From an uncultured Muribaculaceae bacterium (GTDB lineage Bacteria; Bacteroidota; Bacteroidia; Bacteroidales; Muribaculaceae): 64,000 nt of DNA. Where the stretch lies: the NCBI GenBank assembly GCA_910578395.1, contig CAJTPZ010000002.1:186242-250241 (forward strand). The letters run 5' to 3'. The notes beneath the pieces were generated by a model. The model did no database searches, was not told the DNA's origin, and was given only the letters and a program-made list of their open reading frames with translations. This document shows positions 16,819 to 26,258 of this stretch, piece by piece. The stretch's first letter is position 1, and each line of letters begins with the position of its first letter. The translations under genes were made by a program, and so were the position numbers.

Positions 16819-18012
16819 ATGTCGATTGAAGTACATCCTGTAGCACCTACTAAAGATCAACTGTCCGATTTTGTCAAATTTGGCATACGGCATTACGATG
16901 GTAACGACTGTTTTGTGCCGCCGCTTGCTATTGATGATATAAACACTTTACGTCCCGATAAAAATCCTGCTTTTGATTTCTGTGAGGCCCAGTCATTCAT
17001 GGCTTATCGCCGTGGAGTTCCTGTCGGACGTATAACAGCGATTATAAATAACAAGGCCAACGAACGGACGGGCGAAAAAACGATGCGTTGGGGCTTTGTC
17101 GAGTTTATCGATGACGATAAGGTGGTTGATGCATTGTTCAAGACAGTTGAAAGCTGGGGACGTAAAAAAGGAATGACCGACATGATCGGGCCGATGGGAT
17201 TTACCGATCTTGACCATGAGGGAATGCTTGTTGAGGGTTTTGAATATCTCGGAACAATGTCGACGATTTATAATTATCCCTACTATCCGGCACACATGGA
17301 AAGACTCGGCATGAAAAAAGATGTCGACTGGATAGAATACCGCATTGACATTCCTCATGAGATTCCTGAGAAGATGCAGCGCATAGGCGAAATCGTAAAG
17401 AAAAAATACAATTTACGCACAGTCAGCTATACATCACGCAAGAAACTTAAAAATGACTACGGCCATGAGCTTTTCAGTCTCATTAATGAGGCCTATGATG
17501 GATTGTACGGTTACACGCCTCTGACTCCACGGCAGATAGATTACTACATTGACCAGTATTTGTCAATGTTGAGGCTCGATCACATCTGTATCATAGTTGA
17601 TGAGTGCGATCGTCTTGTAGGTATTGGCATAACTATGCCTTCACTGTCGCGTGCATTGCAGAAGAGCGGAGGCAAACTGTTGCCGTTAGGTTGGTATCAT
17701 CTTCTGCAGGCTATAAGAGGAAAGACTGACCGTGTCGATCTTCTGTTGGTGGCTGTAAAGCCCGAGTATCAGAATAAAGGCGTTAACTCTCTTCTGTTTT
17801 CGGAGTTTATACCGGTGTTCTGTAAATGTGGTTACAAATATGCCGAAACCAATCTTGAGCTTGAGACCAATCAGAGTGTCCAGAAGCAATGGGAATATTT
17901 CGAACGCATACAGCATCGTCGGCGTCGTGTCTACCGTAAACCTATACCACAGTCGTCAGCTTCTGCGTCGGTTCAAAACAATCAGAAAAGTAATAACCAA
18001 TTGAAAAGATGA
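16819..18012 (+). CDS. GNAT-like acetyltransferase family protein
   Basis: 397 residues, with no signal peptide. The N-terminal half (FVKFGIRHYDGNDCFVPPL) and the C-terminal half with LLLVAVKPEYQNKGVNSLLFSEF resemble GNAT acetyltransferases; V-x-P-x-Y-Q-x-K-G is the acetyl-CoA loop motif. The middle has GPMGFTDLDHEGMLVEGFE, conserved in a Bacteroidota group usually annotated as N-acetyltransferase. The substrate is unknown. It overlaps pyrH by an ATGA junction, so the two are translationally coupled. Confidence 0.7.
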   Translation: MSIEVHPVAPTKDQLSDFVKFGIRHYDGNDCFVPPLAIDDINTLRPDKNPAFDFCEAQSFMAYRRGVPVGRITAIINNKANERTGEKTMRWGFVEFIDDDKVVDALFKTVESWGRKKGMTDMIGPMGFTDLDHEGMLVEGFEYLGTMSTIYNYPYYPAHMERLGMKKDVDWIEYRIDIPHEIPEKMQRIGEIVKKKYNLRTVSYTSRKKLKNDYGHELFSLINEAYDGLYGYTPLTPRQIDYYIDQYLSMLRLDHICIIVDECDRLVGIGITMPSLSRALQKSGGKLLPLGWYHLLQAIRGKTDRVDLLLVAVKPEYQNKGVNSLLFSEFIPVFCKCGYKYAETNLELETNQSVQKQWEYFERIQHRRRRVYRKPIPQSSASASVQNNQKSNNQLKR

Positions 18013-18719
18013 GAACATCATATAAGCGCATACTTTTGAAACTCAGCGGTGAATCTCTTGCTGCCGGAAGCGGGCACGGTATCGATACAACTCGTTTGAA
18101 CCAGTATGCATCTCAGATCAAAGCAGCTGCAGAAAGTGGTGTGGAGATTGCTATTGTGATTGGTGGAGGCAACATCTTCCGCGGTCTCAAGGGCGCATCG
18201 CAAGGTTTCGATCGTGTCAAGGGCGACCAGATGGGTATGCTTGCTACGGTTATAAACTCTCTTGCTCTCAGCTCTGCTCTCGAAGCGATAGGGCAGAAAT
18301 CCACTGTGTTTACTGCTATCAGCATGTTTCCTATAGGCGAGCACTACAGCAAGTGGAAAGCGATTGAAGCTATGAAATCCGGTAGGGTGGCAATTCTTTC
18401 TGGTGGTACGGGAAATCCTTTCTTCACTACCGACACCGGTGCCGCGCTTCGTGGTGTAGAGGTTGAAGCCGATGTTATGCTCAAGGGTACACGTGTCGAC
18501 GGGATATATACGGCAGATCCGGAGAAAGATCCTGCGGCTACAAAATTCGACGAGATAACCTACGATGAAGTCTACAATCGTAATCTCAAGGTGATGGATC
18601 TCACAGCGACAGCCCTTTGTAAAGAAAATCATCTGCCTATAATTGTCTTTGACATGGACACACCCGGAAATCTTGCAAAAGTTCTTGCCGGAGAAAAAAC
18701 AGGCACACTTGTCTATTGA
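18009..18719 (+). CDS. pyrH: UMP kinase
   Basis: 236 residues, typical for PyrH of the amino-acid kinase fold. Motifs: LLKLSGESLAAG at the N-terminus, IVIGGGNIFRG, SGGTGNPFFTTDTGAALR and FDMDTPGNLAKVL. It phosphorylates UMP to UDP and is normally controlled by GTP and UTP. It overlaps the preceding gene by four bases and is followed 30 bases later by frr, the common pyrH-frr order. Confidence 0.97.
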   Translation: MRTSYKRILLKLSGESLAAGSGHGIDTTRLNQYASQIKAAAESGVEIAIVIGGGNIFRGLKGASQGFDRVKGDQMGMLATVINSLALSSALEAIGQKSTVFTAISMFPIGEHYSKWKAIEAMKSGRVAILSGGTGNPFFTTDTGAALRGVEVEADVMLKGTRVDGIYTADPEKDPAATKFDEITYDEVYNRNLKVMDLTATALCKENHLPIIVFDMDTPGNLAKVLAGEKTGTLVY

Positions 18720-18749
18720 TTGTTAAGTAAATAGTAAATATATTTCAAG

Positions 18750-19307
18750 ATGTATCCCAAAACCTACCTCTCCGACGCTGAAGAGAAGATGGAACTTGCT
18801 GTAGAATACCTCGACGAGTCTCTTGCTCATATACGGGCTGGTAAAGCCAATCCTAAAATTCTTGATGGCATACGCGTCGACTATTATGGTAGCGCATGCC
18901 CCATCTCAAATGTGGCTAATATAAGCGTGCCCGATGCCCGCACGATCGCAATCACTCCATGGGAGAAAGCCATGTTCAGGGAGATTGAGAAAGCGATAAT
19001 CAATTCTGAGCTTGGAATTACACCGGAAAACAACGGTGAGGTGATTCGTATTTCAATTCCACCTCTCACCGAGGAGCGTCGACGTCAGCTTGTGAAGCAG
19101 TCGAAAGCCGAAGCTGAGCAGGCTAAGGTTTCAGTGCGAAATGCCCGTCGTGAAGGTATCGACGGTCTTAAAAAAGCTGTGAAACAGGGTATGCCTGAAG
19201 ACGTCGAAAAAGACGCTGAAAACGACATGCAGAAACTTCACGACCGTTTTATGAAACGGATTGATGAGCTTTTTGCAGCAAAGGAAAAAGAAATTCTTAC
19301 TGTCTGA
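18750..19307 (+). CDS. frr: Ribosome recycling factor
   Basis: 185 residues, the standard RRF length. The conserved helix region HIRAGKANPKILDGIRVDYYG and the C-terminal PPLTEERRRQLVKQ with KAEAEQAKVSVRNARRE are diagnostic. With EF-G (fusA, also in this window) it splits post-termination ribosomes. Confidence 0.97.
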   Translation: MYPKTYLSDAEEKMELAVEYLDESLAHIRAGKANPKILDGIRVDYYGSACPISNVANISVPDARTIAITPWEKAMFREIEKAIINSELGITPENNGEVIRISIPPLTEERRRQLVKQSKAEAEQAKVSVRNARREGIDGLKKAVKQGMPEDVEKDAENDMQKLHDRFMKRIDELFAAKEKEILTV

Positions 19308-19327
19308 GCCTTTCCCGTGTTGGTTTG

Positions 19328-20107
19328 ATGCAGACAGTATTGTTCCATTCCACTGTATTCGGCCCTATACATAGTCGCAGACTTGGAGTCTCTCTTGGCA
19401 TAAACCTTCTGCCTGACGACGGAAAAATCTGCTCATTTGACTGTATATATTGTGAGGCCGGATTCAACGCTCAGGGGCCCGGTACTACCGGGTTCCCTTC
19501 AATGCAGCGTCTTCAGGCTGATCTGAGGGCTAAATTGTCAGAGATGAAAGAAGCTGGTAGTGATCTTGATGTTATCACCTTTTCCGGTAACGGAGAGCCG
19601 ACGCTCCATTCTCAGTTTCCTCAGGCAGTAGATATTGTCATAGCTGTTCGCGACGAGTTTTATCCTGAAGCGAAAATCAGTGTTCTCACCAATTCCACAC
19701 AGATCGACCGCCCTGAAATAGCTGTAGCGCTGCGGAAAGCTGATAATGCAATTCTTAAGCTTGACTCTGCTGTTACATCTACTATGCGGCTAATCGACCG
19801 GCCGAATTCTCCGGACTTCACTTCGGAGCGCGTGATCGGCTACCTTGAAAACTTCGGTGAAAAAGCTATTGTGCAGACAATGCTCCTGCGTGGTGAATGT
19901 GACGGACACACAGTCGACAACACTACCCCGGAAGAAGTAGATGCTCTTATTGATGCGGTTTCGCGCATTAAACCGCGTGAAGTCATGCTTTATACCATTG
20001 ATCGTCCCACTCCGCTTAAGACCCTGTCAAAAGTTTCTGTTGACGATCTTGAGCGTGTGGCCCGGAAATTGTGTGATAAGGGATTTAATGTCGCCACAGC
20101 TGGTTGA
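19328..20107 (+). CDS. Radical SAM protein (COG0731-like)
   Basis: 259 residues from ATG 19328 (an in-frame TTG one codon earlier is less likely). The radical SAM cluster motif is CSFDCIYC (C-x3-C-x2-C), followed by the SAM-binding TFSGNGEPTLH. N-terminal HSTVFGPIHSRRLGVSLGINLLP is typical of the COG0731 group, which includes wyosine-type tRNA enzymes, but most bacterial members have no assigned reaction. It lies between frr and ldcA-like genes with short gaps. Confidence 0.85.
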   Translation: MQTVLFHSTVFGPIHSRRLGVSLGINLLPDDGKICSFDCIYCEAGFNAQGPGTTGFPSMQRLQADLRAKLSEMKEAGSDLDVITFSGNGEPTLHSQFPQAVDIVIAVRDEFYPEAKISVLTNSTQIDRPEIAVALRKADNAILKLDSAVTSTMRLIDRPNSPDFTSERVIGYLENFGEKAIVQTMLLRGECDGHTVDNTTPEEVDALIDAVSRIKPREVMLYTIDRPTPLKTLSKVSVDDLERVARKLCDKGFNVATAG

Positions 20108-20116
20108 TTTTTCATT

Positions 20117-21037
20117 ATGTCGATATTAACGGACAAAATTCCTGTATTTCCGAAACCGCTTGTAGCAGGTGACCGTATAGCTATTGTATCACCTGCAGGC
20201 TATATTGATCCGAAACATGTGCATGCAGCGGTCAAAATTCTTGAACAACAAGGATGGAGGCCCTATATAGGGGAGTACGCCTTAGGCAGAAAAGGCACCT
20301 ATAGTGGAACAGATACAGAGCGTTTCCAGGATCTCAGTGTTGCACTTAAAGATCCGTCGGTAAGAGCCGTTATATGCAGTCGTGGAGGATATGGGGCCGT
20401 GCATATACTCGATCGTCTCGACCTGCTGCCTGTAGGCAATGATCCGAAATGGATTGTGGGATTCAGCGATATTTCGGCACTTCATGCTCTTATGGCCCGT
20501 AAAGGCATTGTCTCTGTTCATGCTCCTATGACAAAAGATATTGCCCGGGGCGCTCAAGATCCGGATATTGCTTGTCTGTTTGATATTTTGCGCGGAAAAA
20601 AGCCTGTCCACTCATTTCCGGCTTCACGTTTCGATCGTCCGGGACTGGCTACCGGAAGGCTTCTCGGCGGTAATCTTGCCGTGATTGCCGAACTCATCGG
20701 TACACCGTTCAATGTCATGCTTCCCGGTTCGATCCTTTTCATCGAAGACATTGAGGAGCCTATCTACAAAATAGAGAGGATATTCTATCAGATGCGGCTG
20801 TCGGGCATATTTGACACTTTGGCTGGACTTGTTGTTGGACAGTTTACTGGCAGTAAGCCCAATGCCAACTATTCATGCGTGGAGGAGATGATTTCCGACA
20901 TGGTTCGTCCCTACAGTTTCCCTGTGGCTATGAATGTTCCGTTTGGTCATGTTGATCACAACATACCCCTTCTTTCCGGATCGAAAGCAACTCTCAGGGT
21001 TACCATCGGAGAAAACAACAGTCTTGTCTCCTGGTGA
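20117..21037 (+). CDS. ldcA: LD-carboxypeptidase, peptidase family S66
   Basis: 306 residues. S66 motifs: DRIAIVSPAGYI, a RGGYGAVHILD loop, IVGFSDISALH with the nucleophile Ser, and the Glu and His partners in LFIEDIEEPIYKIER and NVPFGHVDHN. The family removes the terminal D-Ala from muropeptide tetrapeptides during cytoplasmic murein recycling. No signal peptide, which agrees with that. The symbol is by family; microcin-resistance relatives share the fold. Confidence 0.88.
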   Translation: MSILTDKIPVFPKPLVAGDRIAIVSPAGYIDPKHVHAAVKILEQQGWRPYIGEYALGRKGTYSGTDTERFQDLSVALKDPSVRAVICSRGGYGAVHILDRLDLLPVGNDPKWIVGFSDISALHALMARKGIVSVHAPMTKDIARGAQDPDIACLFDILRGKKPVHSFPASRFDRPGLATGRLLGGNLAVIAELIGTPFNVMLPGSILFIEDIEEPIYKIERIFYQMRLSGIFDTLAGLVVGQFTGSKPNANYSCVEEMISDMVRPYSFPVAMNVPFGHVDHNIPLLSGSKATLRVTIGENNSLVSW

Positions 21038-21062
21038 CACATGTGTGAATGTGCGTCATGAC

Positions 21063-21098
21063 AATATAAACTCATGTCCATGTAGGGTTGTTTATATT
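21063..21098 (+). terminator. Inverted repeat between ldcA and the channel gene
   Basis: AATATAAAC and GTTTATATT form a 9-pair AT-rich stem around an 18-base loop. No T run follows directly, so termination is uncertain. Confidence 0.35.
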
Positions 21099-21132
21099 CA
21101 TGATCACGTTTTCATAAGTTCATCAGTCAACT

Positions 21133-21840
21133 ATGTCGGCAGCACAAAAAAAAATATTTCTCGACCTGCTCCACACTATGATTTTGGTGCTGTCGGTGAT
21201 CCTTATTGTCTACATATCGGTTGATTCAATAAACGATCGCAATTTTTTGGAAAATCATGACTACATGGTTTTTCAGTTTTGGGTATGTGTGGCTTTTATT
21301 TTTGATTTTTTTGTGGAACTATGGCTCTCACAACGAAAATGGGAGTTTATCAGACACCGGTGGTACTTTCTTTTATTGTCGATACCTTATCTGAATATTA
21401 TACCATTGACAGGCTGGCTTGTTACTGAAGAAGAACTCTATTTTCTGCGTTTTATTCCGCTTGCACGGGGCGCACTTGCACTTTCAATAGTAATCGGGTA
21501 TATATCTAAAAATAAGTTTTTAGGACTGCTTGTAACCTATTCGTCGATTCTGATATTGGTTACATATTTTGCCGCGCTTATTTTTTATCAGAAGGAAAAC
21601 AGTGTCAACAGTGGTGTCACCGACTATTGGGATGCATTCTGGTGGGGGTGCTCACAGGCTACTACGCTCGGATGTGACATCTATCCTGTTACAGCTGTCG
21701 GGCGCATTCTGTGTTGTATTCTTTCGGCCATGGGCATAGTCATGTTTCCCTTGTTCACGGTATATGCCACTGATGCCATTCAACGTTATTATAGCCGTAA
21801 AGTGGACACTACGGTAAACTCACATATAGTCAAGCCATGA
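21133..21840 (+). CDS. Six-helix potassium channel-like protein with atypical filter
   Basis: 235 residues. Hydrophobic segments lie near 12-30, 47-65, 78-96, 104-124, 130-152 and 189-212, with a pore loop between the last two (WDAFWWGCSQATTLGCD). This is the layout of a voltage-gated-like cation channel. The selectivity filter reads TTLGCD (177-182) instead of TVGYGD: Tyr-Gly is replaced by Cys, so K+ selectivity is doubtful. The S4-like helix (FLRFIPLARGAL) has only two Arg. It overlaps the MscS gene by an ATGA junction. Confidence 0.75.
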   Translation: MSAAQKKIFLDLLHTMILVLSVILIVYISVDSINDRNFLENHDYMVFQFWVCVAFIFDFFVELWLSQRKWEFIRHRWYFLLLSIPYLNIIPLTGWLVTEEELYFLRFIPLARGALALSIVIGYISKNKFLGLLVTYSSILILVTYFAALIFYQKENSVNSGVTDYWDAFWWGCSQATTLGCDIYPVTAVGRILCCILSAMGIVMFPLFTVYATDAIQRYYSRKVDTTVNSHIVKP

Positions 21841-23174
21841 TATACGCCGATTCATTTATTCCGTCACATGCTATTGCCAGTGACATCATGTCGTTTATCG
21901 ACAAGTCTCTCGGTGCTGTGGGGCTCGCTCATATAGGCGGTATCGACAAGGTTCTGTATTCTATTGTCATTATTGCAGTCGCTCTTCTGGTAGCTTTTGC
22001 CATCAGACATGCCATAATCATTGCGCTGCGTAATATTCTTAAAATGCGGCGCAGTGAGCTTGCCGGGCAGATGCTCGATCTTCGCATCAGCACAAAGTGC
22101 ACCCACATTGTCACCCCACTTGTGGTCATGTCTTTTGTTCCGTGGGCGTTTGAGGCTCAGCACATGATTCACACAGTCTTGATGCGGACACTCGTGGTGT
22201 GGCTATATATAGCGTTTGCTGTTGGTATAAATAGTCTGATATCATTGATCTGGCTTCGTTTTGACAATCGTCAGAATGAAAAAAAACATCCTTTGCGTGG
22301 ACTTTTGATATCGGCTCACGGCATTGTGTGGGTCATAGTGGCTATCAGTGCCATTGCTGAGATTGCCGGAAAATCTCCTGGTGCGTTGCTGACAGGCATG
22401 GCTGCTATGTCTGCTGCGCTTCTGCTTATTTTCAAAGACAGCATACTTGGCTTTGTATCGGGAATTCTTCTTTCGCAAAACGACATGATACGTGTCGGCG
22501 ACTGGATCATTGTGCCTAATACGCCGGCCAACGGCTCGGTCGAGGATGTCACTCTCACTGTCGTTAAAGTGAGAAACTGGGATAATACACTTGTCATGCT
22601 TCCTCCTTACGCTCTTATTTCCGGATCTTTTCAGAACTATCGCGGGATGTTTGAGATCGGGCGTCGGCTTATAGAGATTGATTTTCTGATTGATATGTCA
22701 AGCTTGCATAAGGTCGACGACACTTTTATTGCGCGTATCGTCGGAAAATATCCTGAAGTGGAATCCTTTGTAAAAGAATCTGCCAATGCACATGGACTTG
22801 TTTTTAACGGAGGTACGGCACCCGTAAACGGTACTATTGATACAAATGCAGGATTGTTCAGGGCTTATCTTTGCAACTATCTTCTCAACCATCCATGCAT
22901 ATCAGGCCAGGAATACCTTATAGTGCGCTTCTTGCCACCGCAGACAGAAGGAGTGTCATTGCAGATATGGTGTTATGCCGATGGCGATGCTGTATCATGG
23001 GTCAAATACGAAGCTGTAAGGTCTCAGATTATTGAGCATGTTATAGTGACAGCTTCCGACTTTGATATAGACATTTACAATGCCGGTGCCTATGACATAG
23101 ACATAAAAGACAACAGTGCCGCTACCGCTACGGTGCAATCTGACCAATCATCACACACATCCCCTCATGAGTAA
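21837..23174 (+). CDS. MscS-type mechanosensitive ion channel (YbdG-like)
   Basis: 445 residues. Several N-terminal helices precede a pore-lining helix GALLTGMAAMSAALLLIFKDS and the conserved beta-domain start ILGFVSGILLSQNDMIRVGDWI, then VEDVTLTVVKVRNWDNTLVMLPPYAL. This is the MscS core; the long C-terminus fits the YbdG/MscM branch. It releases osmolytes on hypo-osmotic shock in the inner membrane. It starts on the ATGA shared with the channel gene, and its stop overlaps the start of the M23-like gene by eight bases, so the three are tightly coupled. Confidence 0.9.
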   Translation: MIYADSFIPSHAIASDIMSFIDKSLGAVGLAHIGGIDKVLYSIVIIAVALLVAFAIRHAIIIALRNILKMRRSELAGQMLDLRISTKCTHIVTPLVVMSFVPWAFEAQHMIHTVLMRTLVVWLYIAFAVGINSLISLIWLRFDNRQNEKKHPLRGLLISAHGIVWVIVAISAIAEIAGKSPGALLTGMAAMSAALLLIFKDSILGFVSGILLSQNDMIRVGDWIIVPNTPANGSVEDVTLTVVKVRNWDNTLVMLPPYALISGSFQNYRGMFEIGRRLIEIDFLIDMSSLHKVDDTFIARIVGKYPEVESFVKESANAHGLVFNGGTAPVNGTIDTNAGLFRAYLCNYLLNHPCISGQEYLIVRFLPPQTEGVSLQIWCYADGDAVSWVKYEAVRSQIIEHVIVTASDFDIDIYNAGAYDIDIKDNSAATATVQSDQSSHTSPHE

Positions 23175-24033
23175 AAAACTGACAGGTGCAGAAAAAGAAG
23201 TGCGTCGCCGTTTGCGTCGCCGCTTTCGCTTTTCTGTTACCGACGAAAACAAATTTTCTCGTATTCTCAATCTGCGTCTGACTGCGCCAGGTGTTATCCT
23301 TATGGCGGTTATAGCCGCTATTGCACTTGCTATTGCCGGAACGTTTATAGTCGTGAACACTCCTATGAGAGTACTCCTGCCGGGATATCTGCGAAACGCC
23401 CAACGGCAGCAGTATGAGCAGACGGCCATGCGCATTGACAGTATAGCCTCTGAAACAGCCATGCGAAACAAGTATGTCGATAATCTTGTCGCCATACTCA
23501 ACAGTGATCTTGACACGGTGTTGCCGCCTATTCCCACTGATACAGTATCGCGTATTTACAGTATTGATTCACTCGCTGCTGCTTCGCAGGCTGAAATCGA
23601 CTTTATCAACAAATATAAAGAGAGGGAAAAATTCAATCTGTCAGTTATGTCGCCAATTGTGGCGCAAGGCATGAAATTTATCAATCCGCTTGATGGTGCA
23701 GAGTTGCGACAGCCTGAAAAAAACGAAGATCCGCGTCATGCCACCTTCGACCCTCTTGCTGTACAGCCCGTATCATCCATTTACCGAGGAACGGTGCTTG
23801 ATGTGTTCAATACTCCTTCCGATGGTATAGTTGTAATTGTACAGCATCCCAATGAGTTCGTAAGCCGTTATTCCGGTATTACAGCTCCTTTTGTTTCTCG
23901 TGGCGATAAGATTTCATCTGGGCGTAGGTTGGGACTTGTCGAGCGCGACAAAGCAGCCGATATCACTCGTCCGTCATTTGAGTTGTGGTATAATGGCACT
24001 CAGGTCAGTCCAGGTGACTATATCCCATTCTGA
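23167..24033 (+). CDS. M23-like (LytM) membrane protein, probably non-catalytic
   Basis: 288 residues from ATG 23167, inside the MscS stop. A basic cytoplasmic stretch (KKLTGAEKEVRRRLRRRF) and one membrane helix (about 39-61) lead to a periplasmic coil-like region and a C-terminal LytM/M23-like domain: GTVLDVFNTPSDGIVVIVQHP, RYSGITAPFVSRGDKISSGRRLG, then PSFELWYNG. Active M23 enzymes end with HxH before this strand (HLHFE); here it is RPSFELW, so the zinc ligands are missing. It may regulate another hydrolase, as EnvC or NlpD do. Confidence 0.75.
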   Translation: MSKKLTGAEKEVRRRLRRRFRFSVTDENKFSRILNLRLTAPGVILMAVIAAIALAIAGTFIVVNTPMRVLLPGYLRNAQRQQYEQTAMRIDSIASETAMRNKYVDNLVAILNSDLDTVLPPIPTDTVSRIYSIDSLAAASQAEIDFINKYKEREKFNLSVMSPIVAQGMKFINPLDGAELRQPEKNEDPRHATFDPLAVQPVSSIYRGTVLDVFNTPSDGIVVIVQHPNEFVSRYSGITAPFVSRGDKISSGRRLGLVERDKAADITRPSFELWYNGTQVSPGDYIPF

Positions 24034-24075
24034 AGGTCAATTGTGATATATAATTCCTGAATGTCAATTTTTAAA

Positions 24076-24113
24076 ATGTCAGATGCGGCTATTTCATTGA
24101 CTGCATCTGGCAT
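24076..24113 (+). terminator. Probable terminator after the M23-like gene
   Basis: ATGTCAGATGC and GCATCTGGCAT pair with one wobble around a 16-base loop. Only a short T-containing tail follows. Confidence 0.5.
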
Positions 24114-24202
24114 TCTTAAATAACTTTTTGGTAAAAATTGAGATTATCAAAAAGTTATCATTATATTTATACCGTAGTGAACCACATCTAATATCATCAG
24201 GC

Positions 24203-25089
24203 ATGTTTCGTTTTTTCTAATACTTGCGTCGGCAGCGCTGTCAGCCGGGGCATCTTATCCTTTTATAGGGACATTACGCAACACCAAAGGTAAGCCGGTA
24301 AAGGGGGTTAAGGTCTTTCTGCACACTCCTAAGGATGCCGTTAGGTCGGATAAGAATGGGGAATTCAAGTTTGAGGACGTGGATTCCACTGATTTTATAT
24401 ATATCGATTACAAGGGTAAAGAGTACGGTTTTGCTGTGAACGGTCGACATGATATTATGCTTGTGGTGGGGGAGGACAACCGTATTTTTGATAAGGACAA
24501 TTACGTCGGCGAGACTTTCCACGGCCATCTGATCGACTACAAGGGTAAGCCTATTAGGGGAGCTGTGGTTTATGGGAGTGATCCGTTTGACTATGTTAAG
24601 TCAGACCGCGACGGCAACTTTCTGCTCGACAACGTCGTGGATACCGACACGGTGCATATAAAACACGACGGCTACATACACGACATAGCCATGGATGGAA
24701 GCAAGGGCATGTACATAAAGATTCAGAGGTCACATGGTCGCAGAATAGACGATGATATAATTGATACAGGCGTGGGATATATGAGACTTAGGGACTATAA
24801 TGGCCCATATAGCAAGATGACTTCCAAACAACTTGAGGCATGTGGTACGTCGAATATAGCACAAGCCTTGAACTGGATGCCGGGGGTGACTGTATCTCCC
24901 GACGGGAAAATATGGATAAGGGGAGGATGGTGCTCTCCTTTATGGGTGGTTGATGGAGTCGCAACTAATCCTGTTGATTTGACCGTAATGGAGGTCAAGA
25001 GTATTGTGGTGCTCAAAGACGGTGCTATGTATGGCTCACGTGGTGCCGGCGGAGTTATCATTGTCACTACAAAAGGCAGCGACTTCTGA
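24203..25089 (+). pseudogene. Barrel-less TonB-plug paralogue, copy 1, frameshifted in signal peptide
   Basis: First of three tandem paralogues. Aligned with copy 3, it lacks seven bases (TTTTTTG) in the T-rich start of the signal peptide, so ATG 24203 reads five codons and stops (TAA 24218-24220). From 24181 on, the correct frame is open: two carboxypeptidase-regulatory-like domains, then a SusC-type plug ending IIVTTKGSDF. The first usable in-frame start is GTG 24379, which would give 236 residues without a signal peptide. The promoter-like box also differs from copy 3 (TACCGTAG for TACCTTTAG). Either a decaying copy or one switched off by slippage in the T run. Confidence 0.6.
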
Positions 25090-25364
25090 AGTAAAGTGCC
25101 TTCCGCTGTCGGTGGAAGGTAGGGGTATTGCGTTTGCTGCCGCATGCTTGGTTGCCGTCGAAGACGGACGAGCATATCAGGATTTATGTGATATGCAGCG
25201 GAGCAGCGACACATGTGTAGCACCGTGCGGGTGACTCGTGATCTACGTGACTTCGTGTCACTCACGTCCATGACTGGCAAACTTCTTTCCAACAAAATGG
25301 ATGGATAATCAGAAAATTAAAGTTATCTTTAGACTGCATTCAATAACCTCTAAAATCATGAACC
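25090..25364. other. Spacer between plug paralogues 1 and 2
   Basis: 275 bases without a supported gene. It contains a small GTGAC/GTCAC hairpin near 25246-25260 and a promoter-like TATCTTTA at 25324-25331, 33 bases before copy 2. Confidence 0.4.
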
Positions 25365-26258
25365 ATGTGTCGGCTATTATTTTCTCTGCTGCTTGTAGTC
25401 TCTGCACTTGCCGCCGGCGCAACCGAGCCGTTTATCGGGACGCTGCGTAACACCAAAGGTAAGCCGGTAAAAGGCGTGAAGGTCTATCTGCATAATCCTA
25501 AAGATGCCGTTAAGTCGGATAAGAATGGGGAATTCAAGTTAGAGGACTTGGCCTCCGGCGACACTATCCATATCAGCTATAAAAACATGATTCATAGCTT
25601 TGCTGTTGACAACAGGCAGGATATAATGTTTGTGGTCGGGGAAGATAACCGTATATTTGAAATCGGCAATTATGTCGGCGAGACTTTCCACGGTCATCTG
25701 TTCGATTATAAGAGTAAGCCTATCAGAGGAGCGGTGGTTTATACGAGCGATCCGTTTGACTATGTGAAATCAGACCGCGACGGAAATTTCCTACTCGACA
25801 ACGTTGTGGATACCGACACTGTGCATATAAAGCATGAGGGCTATATCCATGATATCGCTATGGACGGCAGCAAGGGCATGTACATAAAGATTCAGAGGTC
25901 ACATGGTCGCAGAATAGACGACGAGGAGGTGAATATAGGTGCCGGAAGCGTAAGGCTGCGTGATTACAATGGTCCTTACAGCATGATGAATGCCAAGCAA
26001 CTGGAAGCGACCGGCGAGAGCGATCTTGTGAGAGCTTTAAAGTGGATGCCAGGGGTAAGTGTTTTTGAGGGTAGAATATCGGTAAGAAACTCATTGTGGA
26101 GTCCTCTGTGGGTTGTTGACGGCACAGAGATGACGAATTTTCCGGGCCTGACGGTAATGGAGGTGGAAAGCGTTGTGGTGCTGAAAGATGGGGCGGCCTA
26201 CGGCACTCGAGCCGGCGGAGGGGTTATTGTTGTTACCACCAAGGGCAGCAAATTCTAA
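25365..26258 (+). CDS. Secreted protein with two carboxypeptidase-regulatory domains and a TonB/SusC plug but no barrel, copy 2
   Basis: 297 residues. Signal peptide MCRLLFSLLLVVSALAAGA. Residues about 22-95 and 105-180 are an internal duplication of a CarboxypepD_reg-like domain: both show KP(V/I)(K/R)G(V/A)-x-VY, then VKSD(K/R)(N/D)G-x-F-x-L and DT(I/V)HI. The C-terminal 100 residues are a SusC-type plug: LVRALKWMPGVSV, SPLWVVDGTEM, VMEVESVVVLKDGAAYGTRAG and GVIVVTTKG. In SusC proteins a barrel of about 600 residues follows this point; here the protein ends. All three paralogues stop at the same junction, so this is an architecture and not a truncation. Function unknown. Confidence 0.8.
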   Translation: MCRLLFSLLLVVSALAAGATEPFIGTLRNTKGKPVKGVKVYLHNPKDAVKSDKNGEFKLEDLASGDTIHISYKNMIHSFAVDNRQDIMFVVGEDNRIFEIGNYVGETFHGHLFDYKSKPIRGAVVYTSDPFDYVKSDRDGNFLLDNVVDTDTVHIKHEGYIHDIAMDGSKGMYIKIQRSHGRRIDDEEVNIGAGSVRLRDYNGPYSMMNAKQLEATGESDLVRALKWMPGVSVFEGRISVRNSLWSPLWVVDGTEMTNFPGLTVMEVESVVVLKDGAAYGTRAGGGVIVVTTKGSKF

